Below, one piece after another: positions 18,926-27,285 of a DNA stretch of 64,000 nt. The stretch comes from JACJWR01 sp963752505. Lineage in GTDB: Bacteria; Actinomycetota; Actinomycetes; S36-B12; UBA10799. Under the pieces are notes generated by a model. It was not told the origin of the DNA, searched no databases, and was given only the letters and a program-made list of their open reading frames with translations. The DNA lies in assembly GCA_963752505.1 (NCBI GenBank), contig CAVVYM010000002.1, forward strand, positions 186,001-250,000, given 5' to 3'. Both the position numbers and the translations under genes were made by a program. How positions within the stretch are numbered: the stretch's first letter is position 1; each line of letters opens with the position of its first letter.

Positions 18926-20131
18926 ATGGCGTTGCGCGCGGATCAGGCTGGCCAAGCGGAATCCCGGCCAAGGAACCAAGTGGGCTGGGCATTCGGCGTA
19001 GCTGGGTTGCCCCTGCTGGCGGGCATCGTCGGCGTCACCTTGGGACTGGGCTCGTCCCCGAGCAGCGACCTCCCACTCGAACCGGTGGCCGCCGTCGGCG
19101 AGCACTCGGCCGCCGACCAACCGGCACCCGAACAGGTGGGCCAAGGCGAGCCCATCACACTCTCGGCGACGGGCGACATCGTCCTGGGCGCAGTCCCCTC
19201 CATGTTGCCTGCCTATGGCGGTGTCGGATTCTTTGACCGCGTCACGGCCTCTTTGGACTCCGATCTCGTGATGGGCAATTTGGAGCAGGCACTTACCGAA
19301 GACACCGGGGTGTCGAAGTGCGGTGCCGTCAGCGACGCCTGCTTCCAGTTTCGGCTGCCGCCGAGTTATGCAAACACCCTCGCGGCGGGCGGCTTCGACC
19401 TCCTCACCCTGGCCAACAACCACACCGGCGACTTCGGCGCCCCCGGCTTCGAGAACACCCAGGCCAGTCTGGCCGCTGTGGGAATCGACCACACCGGTGA
19501 CCGCAACCAGATCACCCTCACCGAGGTCAACGGCGTGACGGTCGCGACCATCGGGTTCTCCCCCTACCCCATGCACAATCAGGTCACCGAGATTCAGCGC
19601 GGCCAGGCGGTCATCCGGATGGCCGAAAGGGTGGCCGACGTGATCGTGGTCCAGGCGCAGATGGGTGCGGAGGGCGTGGAGGAGGTCAACACGCCCTATG
19701 GAAACGAGGTCTACTACGGCGAGGATCGCGGCGACGTGCGAGCCTTCTCGCACGCCATGATCGACGCCGGCGCGGACCTCATCGTGGGGCACAGCCCGCA
19801 CGTTCTGCGCGGCATGGAGTTCTACCGAGGACGGCTGATCGCCTACAGCCTCGGCAATTTCGCCGGCGGCGGAGGAACCCTACTCGCGGATGGGCCGCTG
19901 GGCCTCGGCGGCATCCTGCGAGTTTCGTTACAGCCCGACGGCACCTTCGCGGGCGGCCAGTTCGTTTCCACCTATATGGACGCACTCGGTATCCCCACTC
20001 CGGATGAGGGCCAGAACTCGCTTGCGCTGCTGCGCTCGCTCAACGCCACGGACTTCCCCGAATCCGGTGTGCAGTATGACGATGTCGGCGGCATCGCGGC
20101 CCAGTCGCCCCAGGTGGCGACCTGGGGGTGA
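18926..20131 (+). CDS. CapA-family metallophosphatase-fold protein, membrane-anchored
   Basis: A 401-residue protein with one N-terminal hydrophobic helix (about residues 20-42) and then a PGA_cap/CapA domain facing outside. The metal-binding motifs of the calcineurin-like fold are present: ATGDIVLG, NLEQAL, LANNHTGDFG, VGHSPHVLRG and AYSLGNFAGGG. CapA proteins take part in poly-gamma-glutamate capsule export in bacilli, but most actinobacterial members stand alone without capB/capC, as here, and their role is unknown. Confidence 0.85.
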   Translation: MALRADQAGQAESRPRNQVGWAFGVAGLPLLAGIVGVTLGLGSSPSSDLPLEPVAAVGEHSAADQPAPEQVGQGEPITLSATGDIVLGAVPSMLPAYGGVGFFDRVTASLDSDLVMGNLEQALTEDTGVSKCGAVSDACFQFRLPPSYANTLAAGGFDLLTLANNHTGDFGAPGFENTQASLAAVGIDHTGDRNQITLTEVNGVTVATIGFSPYPMHNQVTEIQRGQAVIRMAERVADVIVVQAQMGAEGVEEVNTPYGNEVYYGEDRGDVRAFSHAMIDAGADLIVGHSPHVLRGMEFYRGRLIAYSLGNFAGGGGTLLADGPLGLGGILRVSLQPDGTFAGGQFVSTYMDALGIPTPDEGQNSLALLRSLNATDFPESGVQYDDVGGIAAQSPQVATWG

Positions 20132-20149
20132 AAGTGTCAGCCTGACGGT

Positions 20150-20599
20150 ATGGCCAGCGCTGACATAGAGGGTTCACCGCAACCCATCAACGATCCGGCC
20201 CTGATCCGGCACCTTCTGTCCGACACCGAGGTGTGGTGTGTCGTGGGCCTGCGCAACAACCCGCAACGAGCCGCCTACCGCGTCGCCCAGGTGCTCCTGG
20301 ACCGCGGAAAAACGGTGGTGCCGATCCACCCAGCCGCCGAGCGGGTGCACGGCTGCACCGGCTACGCCACGATTTCCGAGGCCGCCGCGGCTGTCGGGAC
20401 CCCGGACGTGGTCGACATCTTTCTCCGTCCCGAACGTGTCGACCCGATTGTCGACGAAGCCATCGAGATCGGAGCCGGGGCAGTGTGGCTGCAACTCGGG
20501 GTGATCGCCCCACGTGCCGTGACCCGTGCGGCGGGTGCTGGTCTCGATGTGGTGATGGATCGGTGCCCTGCCATCGAGTGGCCTCGCCTTCGCCACTAG
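20150..20599 (+). CDS. CoA-binding domain protein (YccU type)
   Basis: A 149-residue Rossmann-fold protein. VWCVVGLRNNPQRAAYRVAQVLLDRG is the nucleotide-binding loop, followed by VVPIHPAAERVHGCTGYATI, DVVDIFLRPERV and AVWLQLGVIAP, the standard layout of the small stand-alone CoA_binding family. The biochemical role is not known. It follows the CapA-family gene by 18 bases; the hexamer CAGCCT six bases before the ATG suggests its own leaderless start. Confidence 0.85.
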   Translation: MASADIEGSPQPINDPALIRHLLSDTEVWCVVGLRNNPQRAAYRVAQVLLDRGKTVVPIHPAAERVHGCTGYATISEAAAAVGTPDVVDIFLRPERVDPIVDEAIEIGAGAVWLQLGVIAPRAVTRAAGAGLDVVMDRCPAIEWPRLRH

Positions 20600-20635
20600 T
20601 CGCCCTCATCCTCCGCCACGGCGGGCGTGGTCTGC

Positions 20636-22438
20636 TCAGGTGCAGAAGCGTGCGTAGGCTTCCTCCGGGTCAGGCGGAATGCGCAGCCGTGTGCGTTCGA
20701 AAGACCCCACGAAATTCGACCAGACGGCTCCGAGCGTGAGCGGCCGCCGGGGTGCCGCTATGAAGTCTGCGAGGGGCTCGCATTCGAGGGCAGCCCGTGC
20801 CAAATCGATCTCTTGCTGCAACTCCTCACCTGTGGTGACGGGAATCAACGGACCGTAGATTCCGCCGCCTTGCCGCTCCGATTGAAAGGTGTCGAACGCC
20901 GCAGCCGGGGTGCCGGGCGCGGTGAGGGCCGCCGCGAGCCACGGCGTGGGAATGCTCTTCTCGTGGCCTGGGTGTCCCCGCCGGGTGAGTTCCATGTGGG
21001 CCGCCAACGGGGTGGCTAGTCCATTGAGGTCGAAGAAGCGCAAGTTCGGCCCGAAGTAGTAGCCGTCCAAGCCAATTGCGCCTTGGGCCATAGTGGGCAG
21101 TTCCACGCCCTGCGCGACGTCGACATCAAGTTGCTGCACAGGATTGGCAAACACCGATCGCAGATACAGCGCGTCCGAGGTGAGCCACTCGGTCGCGGGA
21201 GTCCCGGGCGCGTAGCCGAACTCGGCCGCGGTGACAGTCCCGTCGCCGTTGACGTCGTCGAAAGGGAAAAGGGTGGATGGCGGACGCAACAAGAGCAGCG
21301 CAACGGCCGACCATGCCATGACGATCACACCGGCGGCGTAGCGGCGCTGCGCCGGGACAACCGCAGCCGGCAGGGCGAGGGCGAAGATCGCCGGAAGCAG
21401 CAACCGGGCATGGAGGTAGTCACCGCCCATGAGGACGACGAATGCGGCGTTGAGCAGGGCCGCGCCGACGAAGACCAGCAGGATCGGCACCCGACGATCA
21501 GCCGCGCGCCGCTGACCGCGCAGACTGAGTACTGCCGGCAGGTAGATGCCAACGACCAACCCGAGAATGGGAATCCAGAGCCAGTAGGTTCCCACGAAAT
21601 CCATCAGGTACCGCACGCCGAGATCGGGTCGGGGCATGGTGCCTTCTTTGGCGATCGCCGGACTCGCCACGAGTTCCCCGAAGTAGCCCATTCGAAAGAC
21701 TTGATAGGCCACGGGCAGGGCAACGCCCCAGGCTGGGATCCGCAGCCGACCCGGCCATGTGAGCGACGACCAGGACACCCACAGCACCACCAGCAGGAAC
21801 AGCGCGCTTGAGACCACGAGTTCCGGGCGGACGAGTGGGCCGAGGCCGAGCACCACTAGCTGCCAAGCTGGCATGCGGGTGCGCTCCCGAGCGGTTGCCC
21901 AATGCGCCAAAATAGCCCAGGCCCCGCCGAGCCAGGCGAAGGTCAGGCCGGTCTCGAGACCCGTCGTGGCAAAGTTCCACATTGGCTGCAGGCTGGCGAG
22001 CGCGAGTGCTCCGACTGGCACCATGAAACGCGCGGAGCCATCGGCGAAGAATCGTCGACTACCCCACATCCCCAGGGCCACTCCAGCGAGGGTGAGCCCG
22101 AGGCCCAGACCTACCGCCACCCATTCGAGGGCGAAGGGGGCCAGCAATCCCACGGCAGCAAGCAGGAAGGTCCACAGCACCCCGGTGAAAACTTCGACTC
22201 GCTCCCCGGGGTTGTAGACGGGACCGTAGCCGTTGAGCAGATTGTCGACTATCCGCAGGTAGATGAAGCCATCATCGACGACGTAGCGATGCCGCCATCC
22301 CAGGATCCCCAGCACCACAAGCGGCAACAGGTAGGCGAGCCACTGGCCGACGGCACGAAACGCGAACCGCCCGGCACCGCGACCGGCTGTCTCCTCCGCC
22401 CCCGAGGCCGCCGAGTCCTGGTCGATTGCAGTCGGCAT
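20636..22438 (-). CDS. AftB-like terminal arabinofuranosyltransferase (GT-C fold membrane protein)
   Basis: A 600-residue protein with about ten membrane helices. The first loop has VVDDGFIYLRIVDNLLNGYGPVYNPGERVE with the Asp pair (D55, D56) expected of GT-C glycosyltransferases using decaprenyl-phospho-arabinose. Size and sequence resemble mycobacterial AftB (Rv3805c), which adds the terminal beta-1,2-arabinofuranose in arabinogalactan. A soluble C-terminal part of about 200 residues follows. Residues 395-406 (DVNGDGTVTAAE) form a textbook EF-hand calcium loop at the start of that part. Whether this organism makes arabinogalactan cannot be told. Confidence 0.7.
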   Translation of the reverse strand: MPTAIDQDSAASGAEETAGRGAGRFAFRAVGQWLAYLLPLVVLGILGWRHRYVVDDGFIYLRIVDNLLNGYGPVYNPGERVEVFTGVLWTFLLAAVGLLAPFALEWVAVGLGLGLTLAGVALGMWGSRRFFADGSARFMVPVGALALASLQPMWNFATTGLETGLTFAWLGGAWAILAHWATARERTRMPAWQLVVLGLGPLVRPELVVSSALFLLVVLWVSWSSLTWPGRLRIPAWGVALPVAYQVFRMGYFGELVASPAIAKEGTMPRPDLGVRYLMDFVGTYWLWIPILGLVVGIYLPAVLSLRGQRRAADRRVPILLVFVGAALLNAAFVVLMGGDYLHARLLLPAIFALALPAAVVPAQRRYAAGVIVMAWSAVALLLLRPPSTLFPFDDVNGDGTVTAAEFGYAPGTPATEWLTSDALYLRSVFANPVQQLDVDVAQGVELPTMAQGAIGLDGYYFGPNLRFFDLNGLATPLAAHMELTRRGHPGHEKSIPTPWLAAALTAPGTPAAAFDTFQSERQGGGIYGPLIPVTTGEELQQEIDLARAALECEPLADFIAAPRRPLTLGAVWSNFVGSFERTRLRIPPDPEEAYARFCT

Positions 22439-22524
22439 GCATCAGATGCTAACGACCCACGTGAGCGGCGGATCTCGGTCGGCCCGCATTTCCCACGCGA
22501 GCCCAACGGGAACGTACCAGTTGG

Positions 22525-22956
22525 CTACTTCTCGGCGTACTTCTTCAGTGCCTTGGTGGCCCCGTTGAGCGTGTCCTTGAGCACCTTCTTCTGCATGAAT
22601 CCGGGCAGTGGGAGCGCACTGTCGATGGTCAGACTCATCGTGGCCTCCGTCGAACCACCCTTGTCTGCCAACTTCCACGACCCCTCCTGGCCCTTCTGCG
22701 CCTTGCTCGGCGCCACCAGTGCCCACGAAATGGAGTCGTCGGTGTTCGTGTAGTTCAACTCGAACTCGTCCTTGGCCACCTTGACGTCGTTGACGACGCG
22801 GGCCTTCACGGGCAAGCCGGCGTCGTCGGTCTCGAGGACTTCGGCTTCCAGGTTCCCCGGGAACCATGAGGGCTGGTCATCGATATCGCGAACAATCGCG
22901 AGCACGTCGGCAAGAGGAGCATTGATGACGATGGTTTCTGATCCAGATACGCTCAT
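22525..22956 (-). CDS. SRPBCC (START-like) family protein
   Basis: A 143-residue protein with the START/Bet v1-like layout: ETIVINAPLADVLAIVRDIDDQPSWFPG opens the fold and KKVLKDTLNGATKALKKYAEK is the long C-terminal helix lining a hydrophobic pocket. This group (polyketide cyclase/dehydrase-like) binds hydrophobic ligands; the ligand here is unknown. TATGGT lies eight bases before the ATG and there is no ribosome binding site, suggesting a leaderless mRNA. Confidence 0.75.
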   Translation of the reverse strand: MSVSGSETIVINAPLADVLAIVRDIDDQPSWFPGNLEAEVLETDDAGLPVKARVVNDVKVAKDEFELNYTNTDDSISWALVAPSKAQKGQEGSWKLADKGGSTEATMSLTIDSALPLPGFMQKKVLKDTLNGATKALKKYAEK

Positions 22957-23003
22957 ACCGCGGGACCATACGCCGATTCAGACGCTGATGCCCAACGATC
23001 ACG

Positions 23004-23668
23004 CTAACCAGCGCGACTCACCGGCACGGCCACTTGCGGGTGCATGACGCCGGGGTGATCCGAGGGGAGAGACGCCTTGATGGTGGCCCAGGAGAGCGCG
23101 ATCACTCCGAGCACCATCGGCCAACCGAGGAGCACGCGTGAGATGCCCAGACCTACCAGGTTGTCGGTGAGATACAGCGGCGTGTTGACCGCCGCCCGCA
23201 CGAGGAACGACGCCGCCCAGATCCATGAGGCCCGCGAGTAGGCACGCACCAGGTCGGGGTCGCCACGCCAGCGGGTTCGCTGGCCCAAGGCGAATCCGAC
23301 CACCACCCCGAGCATCGGCCAGCCAGCCACGATGGACGCCGCCCACACCAGCGCCGAGGCGACGTTTGCCAGCAGGCTGGGGAGGAAGTAGTCGGCGGCA
23401 TTGCCAGTGCGGGCGGCTACGACCGCAGCCACCGCAACTGCCGCGAGTCCCCCACCACACGGACCGGCTTCTCACGACGCCACAACCGCGCGGCCGCCAG
23501 CACCCCGGCGGTCGCCAGGGCCGCGACGAGCGCTGGGCCCAACTGCGAACCGGAGACTAGGTAGGCCGTGACGAACACAACACTTGGAAGCCCAGACTCA
23601 AGCGCCCCCCGTTTGCCGCCCAACAGGCTGTGAAGGGGGTTGTGATAGCGCGACTGCTCCTCCGACAC
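23004..23668 (-). pseudogene. DUF3159 membrane protein gene with a one-base frameshift
   Basis: Two overlapping minus-strand reading frames encode the two parts of one DUF3159 protein. The first (from the GTG at 23668) reads LLGGKRGALESGLPSVVF through REKPVRVVGD and then runs out of frame. The second, entered about 23450, carries AARTGNAADYFLPSLLANV to the end at 23004. Adding one G to the run of five G on the minus strand (23449-23453) restores a single 221-residue protein with about six membrane helices, the normal DUF3159 size. Either a homopolymer sequencing error or a recent inactivation. DUF3159 is actinobacterial and of unknown function. Confidence 0.82.
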
Positions 23669-23748
23669 GCCCCCTAGCCTGCCCGAAGCGCGCCCGGGGC
23701 ACACCTTTCGTGTGAACAATCGGCTCGACGACTCAGCGGCGGGGTCAT

Positions 23749-24090
23749 TCACGACAGGGCGTTGCTCCCGCGCTCGCCGGTGCGCACCCGCCGCACGTCC
23801 TCCACTGGTGACACCCAGATCTTGCCGTCGCCGGTCTTGCCGGTCCGGATGGCGGCCGCCATGACGGTGAGGACCTCGTCGACGTCGGAGTCGTCGACCA
23901 GGACTTCGACTTTCAACTTCGGGATCAGCTCCACCCGGTACTCAGCCCCGCGGTAGACCTCTCGATGGCCGCCTTGGCGACCATGTCCGCTGGATTCAAT
24001 GACCGTGAGGCCGCGGACTCCGGCCGCAGCCAGCGCATCCTTGAGCGGTTCGAGTCGAAAGGGCTTCACCATGATTGTGACGAGCTTCAT
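23749..24090 (-). CDS. glnK: PII-family nitrogen regulatory protein
   Basis: A 113-residue PII signal protein. The T-loop EVYRGAEYRVELIPK carries Tyr51, the nucleotidylation site, and TGKTGDGKIWVSPVEDVRRVRTGERG is the C-terminal signature around the ATP site. It senses 2-oxoglutarate and ATP/ADP and controls ammonium transport and nitrogen regulation. The usual amtB and glnD neighbours are missing: upstream is a GGDEF gene on the other strand. GAGGAG precedes the ATG. glnB versus glnK cannot be decided from sequence. Confidence 0.92.
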   Translation of the reverse strand: MKLVTIMVKPFRLEPLKDALAAAGVRGLTVIESSGHGRQGGHREVYRGAEYRVELIPKLKVEVLVDDSDVDEVLTVMAAAIRTGKTGDGKIWVSPVEDVRRVRTGERGSNALS

Positions 24091-24244
24091 CGTTCCCGCT
24101 CCTCAACTGGACGACCAGTGAAACGCCATCAGCCTAGGCGACGCCCTGGGCGGCTCACCTAGGTGGCCACCGGCAGCCCCATCACGGCAGCGCGCGACAA
24201 CTCCGCTGGCAAACTCGCCTAGGTTGACGGGGAGGGGCTGTGAA

Positions 24245-24250
24245 TAGACT
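24245..24250 (+). promoter_or_regulatory. Candidate leaderless -10 element of the GGDEF operon
   Basis: TAGACT, then six bases, then the ATG at 24257. The match to TANNNT and the spacing would put transcription start on the A of the start codon. Confidence 0.5.
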
Positions 24251-24256
24251 CGGTCC

Positions 24257-25465
24257 ATGTCTCGGGCGGTCGCAGGAGGGTCCGTCGCTGGCGATCAGGC
24301 GCTGGCGGCGGAGATTCACGACCGCAGGCGGCAGGGTTGGCTGGCCGCCCTGCTGTTGTGGGGGGCCTTCCTCTTGGGGTTCATGATGGTTGCGGCCATT
24401 GTCGGACTCTTCCCCGGTGATTGGCGCATCGCAGCGATCCTCACGTCAGCGCTTGTGGGCGGTGCACTGCTGGCTCGCAGAGGCCACTTCAATGCCGCGT
24501 TTTGGCTGACTTTCGCCGTCCTCTTCCTGGGACTAGTCATGCGGCCGATCACCACGGGCGACGCTTCCATCAATGCGATGTTCGTGTCGGCGGTGGTGTT
24601 CCTACTGATGCTGGTGTCCAACGCCAGACAGCGCATCGCAGTCGTTTTGGCCGGAGTCGTCAGCATCGTGCTCCTCGCCGTGTTCACCAACGACGTCGCC
24701 ACCGAAAACGTCGAATGGACGACTCTGGCGATCAGCGGTTTCCTCAACTCGCTGATAACCATCGTGCCGGGCTACATCGCCTTGCGAGCCAGCCACCTCA
24801 CCCTGACCGAGGCCTACGACGCGCGGAATCGCTCCAGTGATCTCGCTGATGAGTTGAATCGTGCCCGCGTCCGACTGGAAGAGAACGTACGCACGCAGAC
24901 CGCCGACTTGCGCCGCGTCCTGGCCGAAACCGACGAACTAGTCGAGCAGTTGGCCGCCAGCGCGATGCGCGACTACCTCACCGGCCTGTACAACCGCCGC
25001 TACTTGGACGAGGAGCTTCCTCGACAGATCGCGATGGCACGGCGCAGTCATTCCCCCTTGGGTGTGGCCATGGTGGATCTTGTGAATTTCAAGGAGATCA
25101 ACGACACCTACTCCCACGCCGTCGGCGATCAGGTCCTCGCCTGGCTGGCCACGGTCCTGCCTGGCGCCTTGGCGCCGACCGATGTCGTGTGCCGCTACGG
25201 CGGTGACGAGTTCATCATCCTGCTCCCAAATACCGACCCGTCCACGGTGGAGGTACGCCTGCAGGATCTCCAGGCGGCGGCCTCGAACGCGGAGTATCCA
25301 CAAGGACCCCCGATCAGGGTCGGTCTGGTGTACGGCAGCACCATCTATCTGCCGTCACCGGACGGCGACCCGGACTCGTCCACCGAGGCGGCTGAACACG
25401 TCCTCGCCCTCGCCGGCGAAGACCTGCGCCAGCGCAGGATGCACGCACGCCTAGGCTCGCCATGA
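24257..25465 (+). CDS. Membrane-bound GGDEF protein (probable diguanylate cyclase)
   Basis: A 402-residue protein: about six membrane helices (residues 28-180), a coiled coil (about 185-235) and a GGDEF domain with RYGGDEF at 313-319 and the metal-binding Asp in AMVDLVNFKEIND. It should make cyclic di-GMP from two GTP. The product-inhibition I-site (RxxD five residues before GGDEF) is APTD, with Ala306 in place of Arg, so feedback inhibition is probably lost. The C-terminal 40 residues diverge from the usual ADxALYxAK ending. It overlaps the next gene by four bases (ATGA). Confidence 0.88.
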   Translation: MSRAVAGGSVAGDQALAAEIHDRRRQGWLAALLLWGAFLLGFMMVAAIVGLFPGDWRIAAILTSALVGGALLARRGHFNAAFWLTFAVLFLGLVMRPITTGDASINAMFVSAVVFLLMLVSNARQRIAVVLAGVVSIVLLAVFTNDVATENVEWTTLAISGFLNSLITIVPGYIALRASHLTLTEAYDARNRSSDLADELNRARVRLEENVRTQTADLRRVLAETDELVEQLAASAMRDYLTGLYNRRYLDEELPRQIAMARRSHSPLGVAMVDLVNFKEINDTYSHAVGDQVLAWLATVLPGALAPTDVVCRYGGDEFIILLPNTDPSTVEVRLQDLQAAASNAEYPQGPPIRVGLVYGSTIYLPSPDGDPDSSTEAAEHVLALAGEDLRQRRMHARLGSP

Positions 25466-26676
25466 CTCCCGATCGCACCGATGGCGAGCGCCCGTCCCTC
25501 GCAGAACTCGAGCAGTACGTCGATCGCCAGGGCAGCGAGCGCGTGATGGCGATCGTGACACCCCTGCTGGTTGTCTTGCTGGTGATCATGGCCGCAGCTT
25601 TCTGGTTCCTCCCCACCGGCCGCACGTCCAGCGCAATCGTGTTCGCCAGCGCAGGGGTGGTCGCGGGTATCGGCGCGCTGGCCCGCTGGGGTCGTCCCCG
25701 CCTGGCCGCGGCCCTGTTCGCGGTCGTGGCCATCGGGATTCCTGCGGTGGAGCCGGTGAGCACAGCGAACCTGTCGACCACTGCGTTTTTCGTGGGCATC
25801 GCGTGCGTCCTGGGGCTGTTGGTCATCGAACGCCGCCACCGATGGATCGTGATAGCAGCTTCCGCGGCATCGCTGGTGGTCATGGTGGTAGCCAGTTCGC
25901 CGGAAGCGACACCGCCGATTGGGCGGGATGGGATTCTCGTGAGCGGTGCGGCCCTGATCGCCCTGGTGCTGATGGCCGCATACTTCCTTCTCCGCACTTT
26001 CACGGAGATGGCTCAACGCGCAGCCGCGGCTCAACGGGTCGCCACGAGTCGGGCGCAAGCGCTGACCAGAGTCAACGAAGGCCTCGCCGCTGCCATCGAG
26101 CAGCGAGCCCTAGAACTGACCGATGCCATCGATGCACGCCGCCAGTTGGCGCAACGCCTACAGGACTCGGTAGTCAGGGACCCCCTGACCGGCCTGCTCA
26201 ACCGCCGCTACCTCGACGAGAACATCGGTCGATTCGTCACGTCACCCGCCGCAGTGGCCATCCTGGATGTCGATTCCTTCAAACCGATCAACGATCGGCT
26301 GTCCTACAGCGTCGGCGACCAAGTTCTGGTGGCCATCGCATCCGTCCTGGCGCAACGGTCACGCGACGGCGACGTCGTGGTCCGCTACGGCGGGGAGGAG
26401 TTCGCCCTGCTGATGCCCTCCACCGACGCCGAAACGGCGTTCGCAGTGGTTGAGGACCTCCGCGCCGCCATCGACGAGTACAACTGGAACAACGTCCACG
26501 CCGGTCTCCGGGTCACAGTGAGTGCAGGCATCTGCACGGCGGACCCACAGGTCGCGACGCCCCACGCCGCGATGTCGCAAGACGAGCGCAGCGTCGTTTT
26601 GCTGCAGCGCGCCGACCAAGCGCTCCATCGGGCCAAGGAACTCGGGCGCAACCGATCGATACTGGTCCGCACGTAG
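25462..26676 (+). CDS. Membrane-bound GGDEF protein with an intact I-site (probable diguanylate cyclase)
   Basis: A 404-residue paralogue of the preceding gene with the same plan: about six helices (residues 28-178), coiled coil (180-235), then the GGDEF domain with GGEEF at 310-314, metal Asp in LDVDSFKPIND and a normal ending ADQALHRAKELGRN. RDGD at 301-304 lies exactly five residues before GGEEF, so the inhibitory I-site is intact, unlike the upstream gene. Start overlaps the previous stop (ATGA), so they are translated from one mRNA. Probably an old tandem duplication with regulatory divergence. Confidence 0.9.
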   Translation: MTPDRTDGERPSLAELEQYVDRQGSERVMAIVTPLLVVLLVIMAAAFWFLPTGRTSSAIVFASAGVVAGIGALARWGRPRLAAALFAVVAIGIPAVEPVSTANLSTTAFFVGIACVLGLLVIERRHRWIVIAASAASLVVMVVASSPEATPPIGRDGILVSGAALIALVLMAAYFLLRTFTEMAQRAAAAQRVATSRAQALTRVNEGLAAAIEQRALELTDAIDARRQLAQRLQDSVVRDPLTGLLNRRYLDENIGRFVTSPAAVAILDVDSFKPINDRLSYSVGDQVLVAIASVLAQRSRDGDVVVRYGGEEFALLMPSTDAETAFAVVEDLRAAIDEYNWNNVHAGLRVTVSAGICTADPQVATPHAAMSQDERSVVLLQRADQALHRAKELGRNRSILVRT

Positions 26677-26792
26677 GCTTCCCCATCGCCAGGGTTGAAA
26701 AAGTCGCCCGTCAAAACGCCCGTCACGCTAATCTGTGGGCGACTGCCTCATGCAGCAGCGCCGAAAGCCTCTCGCAGCAGATTGGAACTCAC

Positions 26793-27221
26793 ATGAGCAC
26801 CACACCTCCACCTCCCCCACCGCCCCCCGGAGGCGGCGCTCCCCCACCGCCCCCCGGAGGCGGCGGAACACCGCCACTGCCCCCGCCGCCCGGAAGCGGC
26901 GGTACACCGCCACTGCCCCCGCCTCCCGGCGGGGACTACTCGGCCGGTGGCGCCATGCCCGCCGCACCGCAAAACGGACTGGGCACCGCCTCGCTGGTAC
27001 TGGGGATCATCGGTCTCCTGTGCTGCAGCACCATCATCGTGCCCGCCATCGCGCTTGTGCTGGGCGTGATGGGGCGCAAGAAGGCCGCTCAAGGACTCGC
27101 GACCAATGGCGGTACGGCAACCGCCGGCATGATCCTGGGCATCATCGGCGTGGTCATCGGTGTCATCAGTTTCATCGTCTTTGCCGCCAACGGCTTCAAC
27201 TATGAGGTCAACGTCGGCTGA
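26793..27221 (+). CDS. DUF4190 membrane protein with proline/glycine-rich N-terminus
   Basis: A 142-residue protein. The first 55 residues are almost only Pro, Gly, Thr and Leu in near-repeats (PPPPPGGG, PPLPPPPG); the rest has two hydrophobic segments (LGTASLVLGIIGLLCCSTIIVPAIALVLGVMG and TAGMILGIIGVVIGVISFIVF) split by RKKAAQGLATNGG, the DUF4190 pattern. Function unknown. TAATCT at 26729-26734 could be the -10 of its own promoter. A strong terminator follows. Confidence 0.8.
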   Translation: MSTTPPPPPPPPGGGAPPPPPGGGGTPPLPPPPGSGGTPPLPPPPGGDYSAGGAMPAAPQNGLGTASLVLGIIGLLCCSTIIVPAIALVLGVMGRKKAAQGLATNGGTATAGMILGIIGVVIGVISFIVFAANGFNYEVNVG

Positions 27222-27242
27222 TACCTCAACGCCGGAACGTGT

Positions 27243-27273
27243 GAGGGCCCCCGCCATTGCGGCGGGGGCCCTC
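27243..27273. terminator. Bidirectional hairpin terminator between the DUF4190 gene and trpB2
   Basis: A perfect 13-base stem (GAGGGCCCCCGCC pairing with GGCGGGGGCCCTC) and a five-base loop, lying between two convergent genes whose stops are 22 bases to the left and 13 bases to the right. No T tract, as is common in actinobacteria. Confidence 0.8.
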
Positions 27274-27285
27274 ATGCATGCGCGG

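Noticed and set aside
24091..24256. Three CCTAGG-containing short repeats upstream of glnK and the GGDEF genes
   Set aside because: The motif is short, irregularly spaced and CTAG also occurs near other gene ends; too weak to call an operator.
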